From NCBI GenBank assembly GCA_050331575.1, contig JBHJGS010000024.1:55339-119338 (forward strand): a DNA stretch of 64,000 nt, given 5' to 3'. The stretch is from JBHJGS01 sp050331575. Lineage in GTDB: Bacteria > Pseudomonadota > Alphaproteobacteria > Sphingomonadales > Rhodothalassiaceae. Position 1 is the first letter of the stretch. Each line of letters opens with the position of its first letter. This document shows positions 1-8,570 of this stretch, piece by piece. The position numbers and the translations under genes were made by a program. The notes under the pieces were generated by a model that was not told where the DNA came from, ran no database searches, and worked only from the letters and a program-made list of their open reading frames with translations.

Positions 1-672
1 GTATCCGCCCGGTTCCGTGACCAGGATTTTGGCCTGGCTGGGCTCGGTCTCGATCTTCTGGCGCAGGCGATAGACGTGGGTTTCCAGCGTGTGCGTGGTA
101 ACCCCGGCATTATAGCCCCAAACCTCGTTCAACAGCTCGTCGCGACCGACGGGCTTGTCACCGGCGCGGTAGAGATATTTCAGAATCGAGGTTTCCTTTT
201 CCGTCAGCCGCACCTTCTGGCCGTCGGCATCGCGCACCATCAGCTTGGCGGCGGGCTTGAAGGTATAGGGGCCAACGGTGAACACCGCATCCTCGCTCTG
301 CTCGTGCTGACGCAGCTGCGCGCGGATGCGGGCCAACAGAACGGCGAATTTGAACGGTTTGGTGACATAATCATTGGCGCCGGATTCCAGACCCAGAATG
401 GTATCAGCGTCTGTATCATGGCCGGTGAGCATGATGATCGGGACCTTGACCCCGTTCTTGCGTAAGATACGGCAAGATTCCCGGCCGTCGAAATCAGGCA
501 GTCCGACGTCCAACAAGATCAGATCGAAGGTCTCGCTTTTGCACGTCTCGATCGCGGCGCTGCCGGTGGCAACCTGGGTGACCTCGAAATCCTCATGCAT
601 GCCGAGCTGTTCGGCGAGCGATTCCCGCAATTCATTGTCGTCATCAACAAGGAGCAGACGCTTGGCGCTCAT
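1..672 (-). CDS. OmpR-family response regulator (3' end beyond window)
   Basis: Two-component transcription factor read from an ATG at 672 towards the left edge; about 224 residues are visible and only the last few should be missing. The receiver domain (residues 1-118) has the acidic cluster VDDDN at 9-13, the phospho-acceptor D55 in LILLDVGLPD, T83 and K105 in TKPF. The C-terminal winged helix keeps the OmpR/PhoB recognition-helix signature (THTLETHVYRLRQKIE) and the final GGY turn. It diverges from ribA across about 100 bp that would hold both promoters. No cognate sensor kinase is adjacent. Family assignment is firm; target genes are unknown. Confidence 0.9.
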   Translation of the reverse strand, partial: MSAKRLLLVDDDNELRESLAEQLGMHEDFEVTQVATGSAAIETCKSETFDLILLDVGLPDFDGRESCRILRKNGVKVPIIMLTGHDTDADTILGLESGANDYVTKPFKFAVLLARIRAQLRQHEQSEDAVFTVGPYTFKPAAKLMVRDADGQKVRLTEKETSILKYLYRAGDKPVGRDELLNEVWGYNAGVTTHTLETHVYRLRQKIETEPSQAKILVTEPGGY

Positions 673-769
673 AATCCTAAGCCACCTTTATCGTGCCGGC
701 GTAGAACACGCCTGAAGGAAGAGAAGCAACGAGGCGGACTGACCAGCCCGCTCTCGCCATACCCACGCA

Positions 770-1933
770 ATGATCACAAGGCTTCACAAAGAGTCTATTA
801 ACAGATTGATCGGCAATTACCAGCCCGCTACGTGGCAGCAGATGCAACAAGCTCCACCCGATCCTTTCGATCCGACTCAGGCTGCGGCCCGGGCGGTCCC
901 GCGCGCGGCCGACGCACTGCGCCGCCTAAGCCCCGTCTTGCTTGCCGGGGACACCCCGCATCTGGTGTTGCCGGCTGAACGGGCCTGGCTGTTGGCGCCG
1001 CTGGCCAAGCGCTTGGGCGCGCCGGATCTGCTGATTTCACAGCAACGCGCAGCCATCCTGAAGATCCGCCACAAGGGCGCTGCGGCTGTCCGCCTGGCCG
1101 GGGACCAGCACTGCGATGCCGACAAGATCCAAGCGATCATCGATGCACAGCGCGATCTGGCCGACCCCTTGAAGGGGCCGTTTCAAACGCGCCCCTCTGC
1201 GGAACCCGATGATGCGGCGATCCGGCTGATGAAGATTGCTGGGCTGTTACCAGCGGCCTTGGTCTGGCCCGGTGACGCATTGCCGGCCAATGATCTGCCG
1301 GTCGTGGCCGCCCCGGCTGTGCGGGCGTTCGATCTGGACGGCCGCAATGCCTTGATGCCGGTTGCCGCAGCCAATGTGCCACTGGCCGCGGCGGAGCGTT
1401 GCCGCCTGATCGCGTTCCGGCCCGCTTTGGGTGGGCGCGAGCACTACGCGTTGGTGATCGGTCGGCCCGATCCTTCCCAGCCGGTCTTGGTGCGCCTGCA
1501 TTCAGAATGCTTTACCGGCGACCTCCTGGGGTCTTTGAAATGCGATTGCGGCGACCAACTGACCGGAGCGATCGCCGCCATTGCCGAGGCGGGCGGCGGC
1601 GTATTGCTGTATCTGGCGCAAGAAGGCCGCGGTATCGGCTTGGTCTCGAAACTGAAGGCCTATGCCCTGCAGGACCAGGGCTTTGATACCGTCGAGGCCA
1701 ATCTGCGGCTCGGCTTTGAGATCGACGAGCGCCTGTTCGATCCCGCCGTTCAGATGCTGCGCCATCTGGGCATTGCCACCGTCAGGCTGTTGACCAACAA
1801 TCCCGAAAAGGTGGCGGGGCTTCAGGCAGCCGGACTGACCGTGACGGACCGGGTGGCGCACCGCTTTCCGGACAATCCGCATAACGCCCATTATCTCGCC
1901 ACCAAGCGAGACAAGACCGGACATTATCTGTGA
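770..1933 (+). CDS. ribA: GTP cyclohydrolase II with extra N-terminal domain
   Basis: Converts GTP to 2,5-diamino-6-ribosylamino-4-pyrimidinone phosphate, the first step of riboflavin synthesis. The C-terminal half carries the zinc site C-x10-C-x-C starting at C247 (ECFTGDLLGSLKCDC) and the GTP-binding segment QEGRGIGLVSKLKAYALQ. The protein is about 387 residues against about 200 for the stand-alone E. coli enzyme. The first ~170 residues are an extra domain (AADALRRLSPVLLAGD, then LVLPAE) that faintly recalls the start of DHBP synthase but lacks its acidic metal-binding motif. The start is uncertain: ATG 770 has no clear ribosome site and ATG 842 is an alternative. The stop overlaps the next gene's GTG, which suggests translational coupling. 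Confidence 0.9.
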   Translation: MITRLHKESINRLIGNYQPATWQQMQQAPPDPFDPTQAAARAVPRAADALRRLSPVLLAGDTPHLVLPAERAWLLAPLAKRLGAPDLLISQQRAAILKIRHKGAAAVRLAGDQHCDADKIQAIIDAQRDLADPLKGPFQTRPSAEPDDAAIRLMKIAGLLPAALVWPGDALPANDLPVVAAPAVRAFDLDGRNALMPVAAANVPLAAAERCRLIAFRPALGGREHYALVIGRPDPSQPVLVRLHSECFTGDLLGSLKCDCGDQLTGAIAAIAEAGGGVLLYLAQEGRGIGLVSKLKAYALQDQGFDTVEANLRLGFEIDERLFDPAVQMLRHLGIATVRLLTNNPEKVAGLQAAGLTVTDRVAHRFPDNPHNAHYLATKRDKTGHYL

Positions 1934-2466
1934 TCCGGGTGCGCGTGCCGGCGGGTGCCACCACCGGCACCCTGGCCTGGGGCGTGGAGCGGGCGCCCTG
2001 CCAGGTCGGCCGTGCCGGGCTGATCGCGGCAGCCGATAAGCGCGAAGGCGATGGTGCGACGCCCTGCGGCTGCTGGCCGCTGCGAGCGCTCTATTACCGG
2101 CCCGACCGGTTGGCGGTACCGCCGGGGCGGCTCCGCGCCATGGCGATAACGCCGCAGATGCTGTGGTGCGATGACCCTGAACATCCAGCCTATAATCGGC
2201 CGGTGCAGGCGCCGTTTGGCGGGCGGCATGAACGGCTATGGCGGCAAGATCATCGCTATGATCTGATTGTCGTGCTCGGCTTTAACGATGATCCGCCTGT
2301 GCCGGGCCGCGGCAGTGCGATCTTCTTGCACCTCACTGAGGCGCTGAGCGGGTCCACTGCCGGGTGTGTCGCGGTTGCCAGGCCGGTGCTCGCGCGGCTT
2401 CTGGCCCAACTGGGCGCAGCGCCGATGATCGAGATTGCGCCGGCCGGTCTATGCCCCGATCGATGA
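1930..2466 (+). CDS. L,D-transpeptidase (YkuD-domain) family protein
   Basis: YkuD-domain protein of 178 residues, probably acting on peptidoglycan stem peptides as an L,D-transpeptidase. The catalytic segment is visible: H134 in FLHLTE and the nucleophile C146 in STAGCVAV, matching the family H...S/T-x-G-C pattern. It starts at GTG 1930, overlapping the ribA stop by four bases (GTGA), so the two are probably co-translated. No signal peptide is visible, which is unusual for an enzyme expected in the periplasm. It could use a non-classical export route, or the chosen start may miss a leader. Fold assignment is strong; substrate is inferred. Confidence 0.85.
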   Translation: MIRVRVPAGATTGTLAWGVERAPCQVGRAGLIAAADKREGDGATPCGCWPLRALYYRPDRLAVPPGRLRAMAITPQMLWCDDPEHPAYNRPVQAPFGGRHERLWRQDHRYDLIVVLGFNDDPPVPGRGSAIFLHLTEALSGSTAGCVAVARPVLARLLAQLGAAPMIEIAPAGLCPDR

Positions 2467-2592
2467 CGCGCACGGACTTGAGCGCGGGTGTTGCCGCTCG
2501 CTCCCGCAAGGGCGGGCCTGACGTGTTGATCTGGCGGGCAGCGCTTTTGATTGGCCGCCGGGGAGTTCAGCGATCCCCGGCGGCGGCGCTGG

Positions 2593-3117
2593 TCAGCCGA
2601 TCAGATCGGCCTCCGGTTCGCCCAGAATGCCGATCAGGTCCGGCACGCTTGTGTCCACCCCTGTGGCGGACAGGATCGCTTCGGCGACGGACTGGACCGA
2701 CAGCCCCTGCTCGGACACAAAGCGCTCGGCATCGAATTCCAGGTCCCGCTCCACGCTATTGCCTTGCGGCCCGGTGACAAACGCTTCGAATGACAATTGG
2801 CCGTCCTCGGTCAAATCCAGTTCGATGGTGCGGGTCAGGATCTGGCCGTCCGCGGTGGTGACGGTTTGCACCACATCGACGCCGGCGTCTTCGGGGTCTT
2901 CGTCGATTTCGGTCGCACGGGTGCGGCCAGTGGCGAAGGTCGTCTGCAAATCAATGCCGCCATCGTCGTCCAAGGCGGCAGTCACCGACCGGTCAAGCGT
3001 CCCGCCCTGGGGCCCGGTGGCCTGCAGGTCCAGCGTGACGCTGCCGTCTTCGTTCACGGTGGCGTCTTGATCGATGGGAAGATTTTCGCGGAGGATTTTC
3101 CGTCTGATAAAGCGCAT
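2593..3117 (-). CDS. Acidic repeat protein, function unknown
   Basis: I do not recognise this 174-residue protein. After a basic start (MRFIRRK) it is very acidic. It contains two copies of a module about 81 residues apart: EDG at 23-25 and 104-106, each followed at the same spacing by TGPQG (34-38 and 115-119) and then an acidic/basic R-containing strand. There is no signal peptide, transmembrane segment or cysteine. The gene is credible because AAAGGAGA lies at ideal distance upstream of ATG 3117 and codon usage resembles the neighbours. A perfect 7-bp inverted repeat (3143-3159) sits just upstream of the ribosome site, which suggests repressor control. Neighbours give no functional clue. 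Confidence 0.7.
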   Translation of the reverse strand: MRFIRRKILRENLPIDQDATVNEDGSVTLDLQATGPQGGTLDRSVTAALDDDGGIDLQTTFATGRTRATEIDEDPEDAGVDVVQTVTTADGQILTRTIELDLTEDGQLSFEAFVTGPQGNSVERDLEFDAERFVSEQGLSVQSVAEAILSATGVDTSVPDLIGILGEPEADLIG

Positions 3118-3142
3118 CGGGCTCTCCTTTCAGGCTGACAGA

Positions 3143-3159
3143 ACCGACCGTTGGTCGGT
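3143..3159. promoter_or_regulatory. Perfect inverted repeat upstream of the acidic repeat protein
   Basis: ACCGACC-GTT-GGTCGGT is a perfect 7+7 bp palindrome with a 3-base centre, about 12-15 bp upstream of the ribosome site of the minus-strand gene starting at 3117. Operators of this form are common for TetR-type repressors, but no such regulator gene is in the window. It could also form a hairpin in the leader RNA. Confidence 0.4.
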
Positions 3160-3320
3160 ATCGATGTGCCTGTGACATACGCAGCCCCTCGCCGCGTCCC
3201 TTCGCCAAGGGTGCCGTCGCCGCACCGGGTTGCCCCACAAATTATTGCAATTCTTAACCTGTTAGCCGCGAAGCGGCGCTAGCATCGCTCCGGCGCGAGG
3301 CGATTCTGAGAGCTCTGGTC

Positions 3321-4256
3321 ATGCCCAATGCGAAATTTGATGGCGGCAATGTCGTGCTGGTGGACCCGGATGCGGGCCTCCGCGACAATCTCAGCGGCGT
3401 GTTTCATAAGGCCGGCCTGACCAGTCTGATCAGTGCCGATGCCTTGTCCGCCTTCTCCGACGCCGTGGAGCGCGACCTGGTCGACCTGATCGTCTGCAAT
3501 GCCGACATGGATGGTGGCGCCTTCGGCCGCATGTTGCAGGCCATGCGCTCCGGCCATGACGCGATTAACCCGTATGCGGTGACCATCGGCGTCACCGCGC
3601 AAGCGTCGGAGACGCATATCAGCGGCTTGATCAATGCCGGCATCGATGGGGTGGTGCTGAAATCCTACCTGCCGCAGGCGCTGATTAACCGCATCAACGG
3701 GTTTGTGCTGCAACGCAAGGCCTTCGTGGTGACCCCCAGCTATATCGGGCCGGACCGCCGCATGGGCAGCCGCCCGCAGGATGACCAGACGCCGCTGCTG
3801 CCGGTCCCGAATTCGTTGCGCGAACGCGCAACCGGCGCCTATGACGGTGAGCGGCTGCGCTACGAGATCGCCCGCGCCAACACCCGCATCAACGGTCAGC
3901 GCCGGCGCCAGAATGCGCTCATGATCGGGCGCATCGTCCAACAGATCCTGCCGTTGTTCCAGGCCGGCGCCGTCGACGATCAGGTCATGGTGCATTTGAA
4001 GGGCTTGAAGCGCCTTGCTGACGATCTGTCCAACCGCCTGGAAGGCGACGAGACCGCGCGCATCGCCACTTTGTGCTCCTCGCTCTCGCGCGTGCTGGAT
4101 AAATTATTGGCGACCCTGCCCACGCCGGAGCAGAAGGATGTGCAGGTGCTCAAGGAGCTGGCCCTGGCGATCCAAAAGGAAGTGCGCGGCGCCGACGAGT
4201 CCGACGTGGCCGGAGAAATCGCCACGTCAATCCGCGCCGCCAAGCGCTTCAGCTGA
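3321..4256 (+). CDS. Receiver-like protein lacking the phospho-aspartate
   Basis: 311 residues. The first ~125 form a CheY-like receiver fold: acidic residues D15/D17 in LVDPD, switch residue T92 in GVTAQ and lysine K114 in VVLKSYLP. At the phospho-acceptor position the sequence reads DLIVCN60-ADM, so asparagine replaces aspartate and ordinary phosphorylation looks impossible. A GPDRR motif follows at 143-147, then a long helical C-terminal region (170-305) without a recognisable DNA-binding or enzymatic domain. It probably acts as a protein-protein adaptor. Transcription is divergent from the acidic repeat gene. Receiver fold is secure; role unknown. Confidence 0.8.
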   Translation: MPNAKFDGGNVVLVDPDAGLRDNLSGVFHKAGLTSLISADALSAFSDAVERDLVDLIVCNADMDGGAFGRMLQAMRSGHDAINPYAVTIGVTAQASETHISGLINAGIDGVVLKSYLPQALINRINGFVLQRKAFVVTPSYIGPDRRMGSRPQDDQTPLLPVPNSLRERATGAYDGERLRYEIARANTRINGQRRRQNALMIGRIVQQILPLFQAGAVDDQVMVHLKGLKRLADDLSNRLEGDETARIATLCSSLSRVLDKLLATLPTPEQKDVQVLKELALAIQKEVRGADESDVAGEIATSIRAAKRFS

Positions 4257-4333
4257 GCCGGTGCCAAGGCCTTGGGCCTGAACCGGGTCCTGATCGGGGG
4301 GCATGATCCGGGGCCCGTGGCAGGTGGCCGATC

Positions 4334-5548
4334 TCAGCTTAAGCTTTTAAGCGGTGTCCCGGGGTCGGCCAGCAAGGCTGGATCAGGCTTTGCGCCGCGG
4401 GCGATCAGCGCTTTGGCCTGCACAAAGTCGCGCGTCAGGTTCAGGCTTTCCACCGCCACCAGCCGGCCTTGGCGCAGGTGGCAAACACTGAAGCTGCTGC
4501 TGCTAGGGTCGCCCCGGATCAGTGCGCGATCCGTCTGGTCAAACAGTCCCGCGCTCTGCAGCTTCCAGTCATATTGATCCGACCAGAACCATGGCACGGC
4601 ATCATAAGGCTTAGGCGTGCCGGCGATGGCAGCGGCCACCGCCTTGGCCTGATCCACCGCGTTTTGAACCGATTCGATCACCATCGGCTGCGGTGCCAAA
4701 GGATGCGCATAGTCTGCGCAGTCACCACAGGCATAGATCTGCGGATCCGCGGTGCGGCCGTGAGCGTCGACGACGATGCCGCGGCGCACCGGCAAGCCGG
4801 CCTGGCGGGCCAGCGCGATTTCCGGTGTCACGCCGACACCGAGCACCACCAGATCCGCCACGATGAGACCGCGATCCGTGGTTATGCCGGTTGGCACGCC
4901 CTGGTCCCGCATGATGTCCAAGAGTGTGATGCCGAGCGCGATCCGGACGCCGGCGGCGGCGTGACGGCGTTGAAACGCCGCGGCGATCGGTGGGGATGCG
5001 GTGCGCGCCATAAGCCGATCGCGCGCCTCCAGAACGCAGACATCCGCACCCATGGCCTGCGCCGCGGCGGCGACTTCCAGCCCGATATAGCCGCCGCCGA
5101 TCACCGCCAGCCGGATACCCGGGGTGAGGGCGGCCTGCAGGGCCGTCGCATCGGCGCGGCTGCGCAACACGCACACGCCCGGCCCCCCCGCACCGGGCAG
5201 ATCCAGCCGCCGCGGTTCTGCCCCGGTGGCCAGCACCAGCGCATCATAGGCCACTGGGTCTTGGTCGTTGAGCGTCACCGTTTGCGCCACGCGATCGATC
5301 GCCGTCACGCGCACGCCCAGGCGCAGGCGGATGCCCCGCTCGGCATAAAAGCGCTCCGGGCGAAGGCTCAGGCGCTCGGCCGGCAGCTGGCCCATCAGAA
5401 AGGCCTTGGACAGGGGCGGCCGCTCGTAAGGCGGGTCTTCCTCTTGCCCGATCAGCAGGATATCCGGTGAGGGCGTGGCCCGGGCCAGACTGATGGCGAC
5501 TTGCGCGCCGGCCTGTCCCGCGCCCACGATGACGACGCGTTGGCTCAT
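4334..5548 (-). CDS. FAD-dependent ferredoxin reductase-type oxidoreductase
   Basis: About 404 residues, matching the ferredoxin-NAD(P)+ reductase subunits of Rieske oxygenase or P450 systems. The N-terminal FAD site is VVIVGAGQAGAQVA; the NAD(P) site is AVIGGGYIGLEVAAAA in the middle; the FAD-contacting YACGDCADY motif precedes the C-terminal reductase domain. The start is ATG 5548 (MSQRV); a TTG six bases upstream is in frame but unlikely. No ferredoxin, oxygenase or P450 gene lies in the window, so its electron acceptor is unknown. It is divergent from the DNA glycosylase gene with only ~17 bp between the starts. Confidence 0.85.
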   Translation of the reverse strand: MSQRVVIVGAGQAGAQVAISLARATPSPDILLIGQEEDPPYERPPLSKAFLMGQLPAERLSLRPERFYAERGIRLRLGVRVTAIDRVAQTVTLNDQDPVAYDALVLATGAEPRRLDLPGAGGPGVCVLRSRADATALQAALTPGIRLAVIGGGYIGLEVAAAAQAMGADVCVLEARDRLMARTASPPIAAAFQRRHAAAGVRIALGITLLDIMRDQGVPTGITTDRGLIVADLVVLGVGVTPEIALARQAGLPVRRGIVVDAHGRTADPQIYACGDCADYAHPLAPQPMVIESVQNAVDQAKAVAAAIAGTPKPYDAVPWFWSDQYDWKLQSAGLFDQTDRALIRGDPSSSSFSVCHLRQGRLVAVESLNLTRDFVQAKALIARGAKPDPALLADPGTPLKSLS

Positions 5549-5565
5549 ACCCAAAGGCCTAGCTC

Positions 5566-6195
5566 ATGGATGCAGCGCCGCAAAGCGGCTTCATGTTGGA
5601 TGATCACGCGATCCGCAACAGCCTTGACCGGCTGGCTGCTGAGCGCGGCTTTGTGGCCCAAGCAGTGCATCGGCACGGCTATCCCACGCAACGGCGCCAT
5701 GCCCCGGGCTTTGCCACGCTGATGCGCATTCTGGTGGGCCAGCAGGTCAGCACAATGGCCGATGAGGGGATCTGGGCCAGGCTGGGCACCGCGCTGGGCG
5801 AGATCACGCCGCAGCGGGTGCTGGCCGCGGAGGATCTGCCCGGCCTGTCTCGCAACAAAAAGCGCTATGCCAGGGCCCTTGCTGAGGCAGTGACGCAGGG
5901 AATGCTCGACCTGGACACTGTGTCGATGCTGGACGACACCGCCGCCGTGGCGCAGATCACCCAGGTCACCGGCTTCGGGCCATGGAGCGCGCAGATCTAT
6001 CTGATGTTCGGGCTGGGCCGTCCGGATGTCTGGCCCGCCGGCGACCTGGCGGTCCGCGCCGGCATCGCCTCGATCCTGCAGCTGGACGCTGTGCCGGATG
6101 TCGCCGCCGCTGATCCGCTGGCGGACCGCTATCGCCCGCACCGCAGCGCCGTGGCCCTGCTCAGCTGGCACGTCTACAACAATCCAGCGCTGTGA
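5566..6195 (+). CDS. DNA-3-methyladenine glycosylase, AlkA-type (HhH-GPD)
   Basis: Base-excision repair glycosylase of 209 residues that removes alkylated purines. The helix-hairpin-helix is ITQVTGFGPWSAQIYLMFGL and the catalytic aspartate is D160 in WPAGDLAVRAG. Helix residues TLMRILVGQQVST are also typical. It lacks the N-terminal domain of E. coli AlkA, as do many shorter family members. The PriA gene starts only 7 bp downstream on the same strand, so the two may form a repair/restart operon. Enzyme class is firm; preferred lesion is not resolved. Confidence 0.88.
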   Translation: MDAAPQSGFMLDDHAIRNSLDRLAAERGFVAQAVHRHGYPTQRRHAPGFATLMRILVGQQVSTMADEGIWARLGTALGEITPQRVLAAEDLPGLSRNKKRYARALAEAVTQGMLDLDTVSMLDDTAAVAQITQVTGFGPWSAQIYLMFGLGRPDVWPAGDLAVRAGIASILQLDAVPDVAAADPLADRYRPHRSAVALLSWHVYNNPAL

Positions 6196-6202
6196 GCCGC
6201 GT

Positions 6203-8365
6203 ATGGCGGTCCGGCTTCCGGTCCTATTGCCGCTGCCGTTCGAGCAGGCATTCGATTATGTGCATGACGAGGCCTTGCCGCCGGGCACGGTGGTGCGCGT
6301 TCCGTTTGGCCCGACTGAGCGGTACGGCGTGGTCTGGCCGACCGCCGCGGCTGACCCTGTGGCGGCGACGCGTCTAAAGCCGTTGGCGCGGCTGGCCGAT
6401 GTGCCGCCGCTGCCGGCTGATCTGATAGCCCTGATTGATAAGCTGGCCGCCTACACGCTGACGCCCTTGGGCAGTGTCTTGCGCCTGGCGCTGAGCACGC
6501 CCGCTGCTCTTGAGACGGCGCCGGTCAAGCGTCACCTGATCCGCACCGGGGCGGCTCCGGAGCGGCTCACCCCAGCGCGCCGGCGCGTGCTTGACCGGCT
6601 GGCCGACGGCCTGCCGCGCACTGCTGCGGACCTGGCGCGTGAGGCCGGCGTCTCAGCAGGCGTGGTGCTGGGGCTGGAGCAGGCCGGCACCCTCAGTGCT
6701 GTCGCTTTGCCGGCCGACCCGGAGATTGCGATGCCGGATCCGGCCTTACCGGCCCCGGCCCTGCGGCCCGAGCAAGAGGAAGCGGCGCAAAGCCTGCGCG
6801 CGGCGGTCGAGCAACAGGCCTTCGCGCCGATGCTTTTGGACGGCGTCACCGGCTCCGGCAAGACCGAAGTCTATTTCGAGGCCGTCGCCAAGGCCTTGGC
6901 CCAAACGCCGGGGCAAGTGCTGGTGCTGGTGCCGGAGATCGCCCTGACCGCGCAGTGGTTGGAGCGCTTTGCTAGCCGCTTCGGATGTTCGCCGGTGGCG
7001 TGGCATTCCGGCTTGACCCAAGCCCAGCGCCGCCAGGCGTGGCGCGCCGCAGCGGAGGGGCGGGCACGCGTCGTGGTCGGCGCGCGCTCGGCATTGTTCC
7101 TGCCGTTGCCAGCACTCGCCCTGATCATTGTCGATGAGGAGCATGACCCGAGCTTCAAGCAGGAAGATGGGGTGCTTTACCACGCCCGGGACATGGCGGT
7201 TTGGCGGGCGCAACTGGCGCGGTGTCCGGTGGTGCTGGTGTCCGCCACGCCCAGCCTGGAGACGCGCTTGAACGCGCAGGAGGGGCGCTATGCCCATGTC
7301 CGACTGCGCCAACGCCACGGCCGGGCCGTGCTGCCGCGGATCCAGGCGGTCGATATGCGAAAGGACGGAGCGCCGCCGGGGCGGTGGCTCAGCCCGGTGT
7401 TGGAGCGCGCGGTCGAGGCCCGGCTTAAGGTGGGCGAACAGACGCTGCTGTTTCTCAACCGCAGGGGCTATGCGCCCTTGACCTTATGCCGCGCATGCGG
7501 CGCACGCATCGAATGTCCGAACTGTTCTGCCTGGCTGGTTGAACATCGCTATCTGGGCGCGCTGCAATGCCATCATTGCGGCTATCAGATGGCGGTCCCG
7601 GACACCTGCCCGCAATGCCATGCGCCCGACACATTGGTGCCCTGCGGCCCCGGCATCGAGCGGCTGGCCGAAGAGGTGCTGAGCCTTTGGCCGCAGGCGC
7701 GCTTGGCGGTGATGGCCTCTGATACGCTGGACAGCCCGGCGCAAACCGCCGCCATGATCGGCCAGATCGCCAATGGGCTGATTGACATCGTGGTCGGCAC
7801 GCAACTGGTGGCCAAGGGCTATCATTTCCCGAAACTGACGCTGGTTGGGGTGATCGACGCGGATCTGGGCTTGCGCGGCGGCGACTTGCGCGCGGGGGAG
7901 CGGACCTACCAGCAACTGGTGCAGGTGGCCGGTCGGGCCGGGCGGGAGGATCGGCCAGGACAGGTTCTGTTGCAAAGCTTCGATCCGGGGCACCCGGTTG
8001 TGCATGCGCTGATCAGCGGCAATGCCGCGCGCTTCATGGCGCTGGAGGAGCAGGCACGGCGTCACGCGCACATGCCGCCTTTCGCTCGATTGGCCGGCAT
8101 CGTGATCAGCGGCCCGGACCTGCCGGCGGTGACCGAGGCGGGGCGGCGGCTGGCGCGCGCTGCGCCGAAAGCGCTCGGGGTGGATATCTGGGGTCCTGCC
8201 CCGGCGCCGTTGGCGCGGCTGCGCGGCGCGCACCGCCACCGCTTCCTGGTGCGCGCGGACAAGAGCGTGTCCATCCAACGCTTGGTGCGGCACTGGCTTG
8301 GCCGCACCGCGTTGCCGGCGAAGGTGCGCGTGCGCGTGGACATCGACCCGATCAGCTTTCTTTAA
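6203..8365 (+). CDS. priA: Primosomal protein N' (PriA helicase)
   Basis: ATP-dependent 3'-5' helicase that reloads the replisome at stalled forks. About 720 residues from ATG 6203 (MAVRLPVLL); the frame is open further upstream but that part overlaps the glycosylase gene. Walker A is GVTGSGKTEVY, Walker B is IIVDEEHD, and the SATPS and QLVAKGYHFP helicase motifs follow. An eight-cysteine zinc-binding insertion runs from LCRACGARIECPNC through CPQC. Length and domain order match the family. A 6-bp G/C hairpin follows the stop. Confidence 0.96.
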   Translation: MAVRLPVLLPLPFEQAFDYVHDEALPPGTVVRVPFGPTERYGVVWPTAAADPVAATRLKPLARLADVPPLPADLIALIDKLAAYTLTPLGSVLRLALSTPAALETAPVKRHLIRTGAAPERLTPARRRVLDRLADGLPRTAADLAREAGVSAGVVLGLEQAGTLSAVALPADPEIAMPDPALPAPALRPEQEEAAQSLRAAVEQQAFAPMLLDGVTGSGKTEVYFEAVAKALAQTPGQVLVLVPEIALTAQWLERFASRFGCSPVAWHSGLTQAQRRQAWRAAAEGRARVVVGARSALFLPLPALALIIVDEEHDPSFKQEDGVLYHARDMAVWRAQLARCPVVLVSATPSLETRLNAQEGRYAHVRLRQRHGRAVLPRIQAVDMRKDGAPPGRWLSPVLERAVEARLKVGEQTLLFLNRRGYAPLTLCRACGARIECPNCSAWLVEHRYLGALQCHHCGYQMAVPDTCPQCHAPDTLVPCGPGIERLAEEVLSLWPQARLAVMASDTLDSPAQTAAMIGQIANGLIDIVVGTQLVAKGYHFPKLTLVGVIDADLGLRGGDLRAGERTYQQLVQVAGRAGREDRPGQVLLQSFDPGHPVVHALISGNAARFMALEEQARRHAHMPPFARLAGIVISGPDLPAVTEAGRRLARAAPKALGVDIWGPAPAPLARLRGAHRHRFLVRADKSVSIQRLVRHWLGRTALPAKVRVRVDIDPISFL

Positions 8366-8368
8366 CCC

Positions 8369-8384
8369 CGGCCCGGTTGGGCCG
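8369..8384 (+). terminator. Possible weak terminator after priA
   Basis: CGGCCC-GGTT-GGGCCG makes a perfect 6-bp stem with a 4-base loop four bases after the priA stop. No T-run follows, so at best it is a Rho-assisted terminator or a 3'-end stabiliser. Confidence 0.3.
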
Positions 8385-8570
8385 TGCCGACCAGGCGGCT
8401 GCGTCGCTCAGCCGTCGCTTGTCGATTTTGTGCGGTCCGATTTACGAATCCTCAAGCTGTATCGGATCGTATGGATTTGTCTTCTGCGATGACCGGACCG
8501 GACCAAGACCCGGGCCGGGGGCGGCAGTGCGCCGGCAGGCGGCAGTTCGGCTTCGACATTCGACCCGGGT

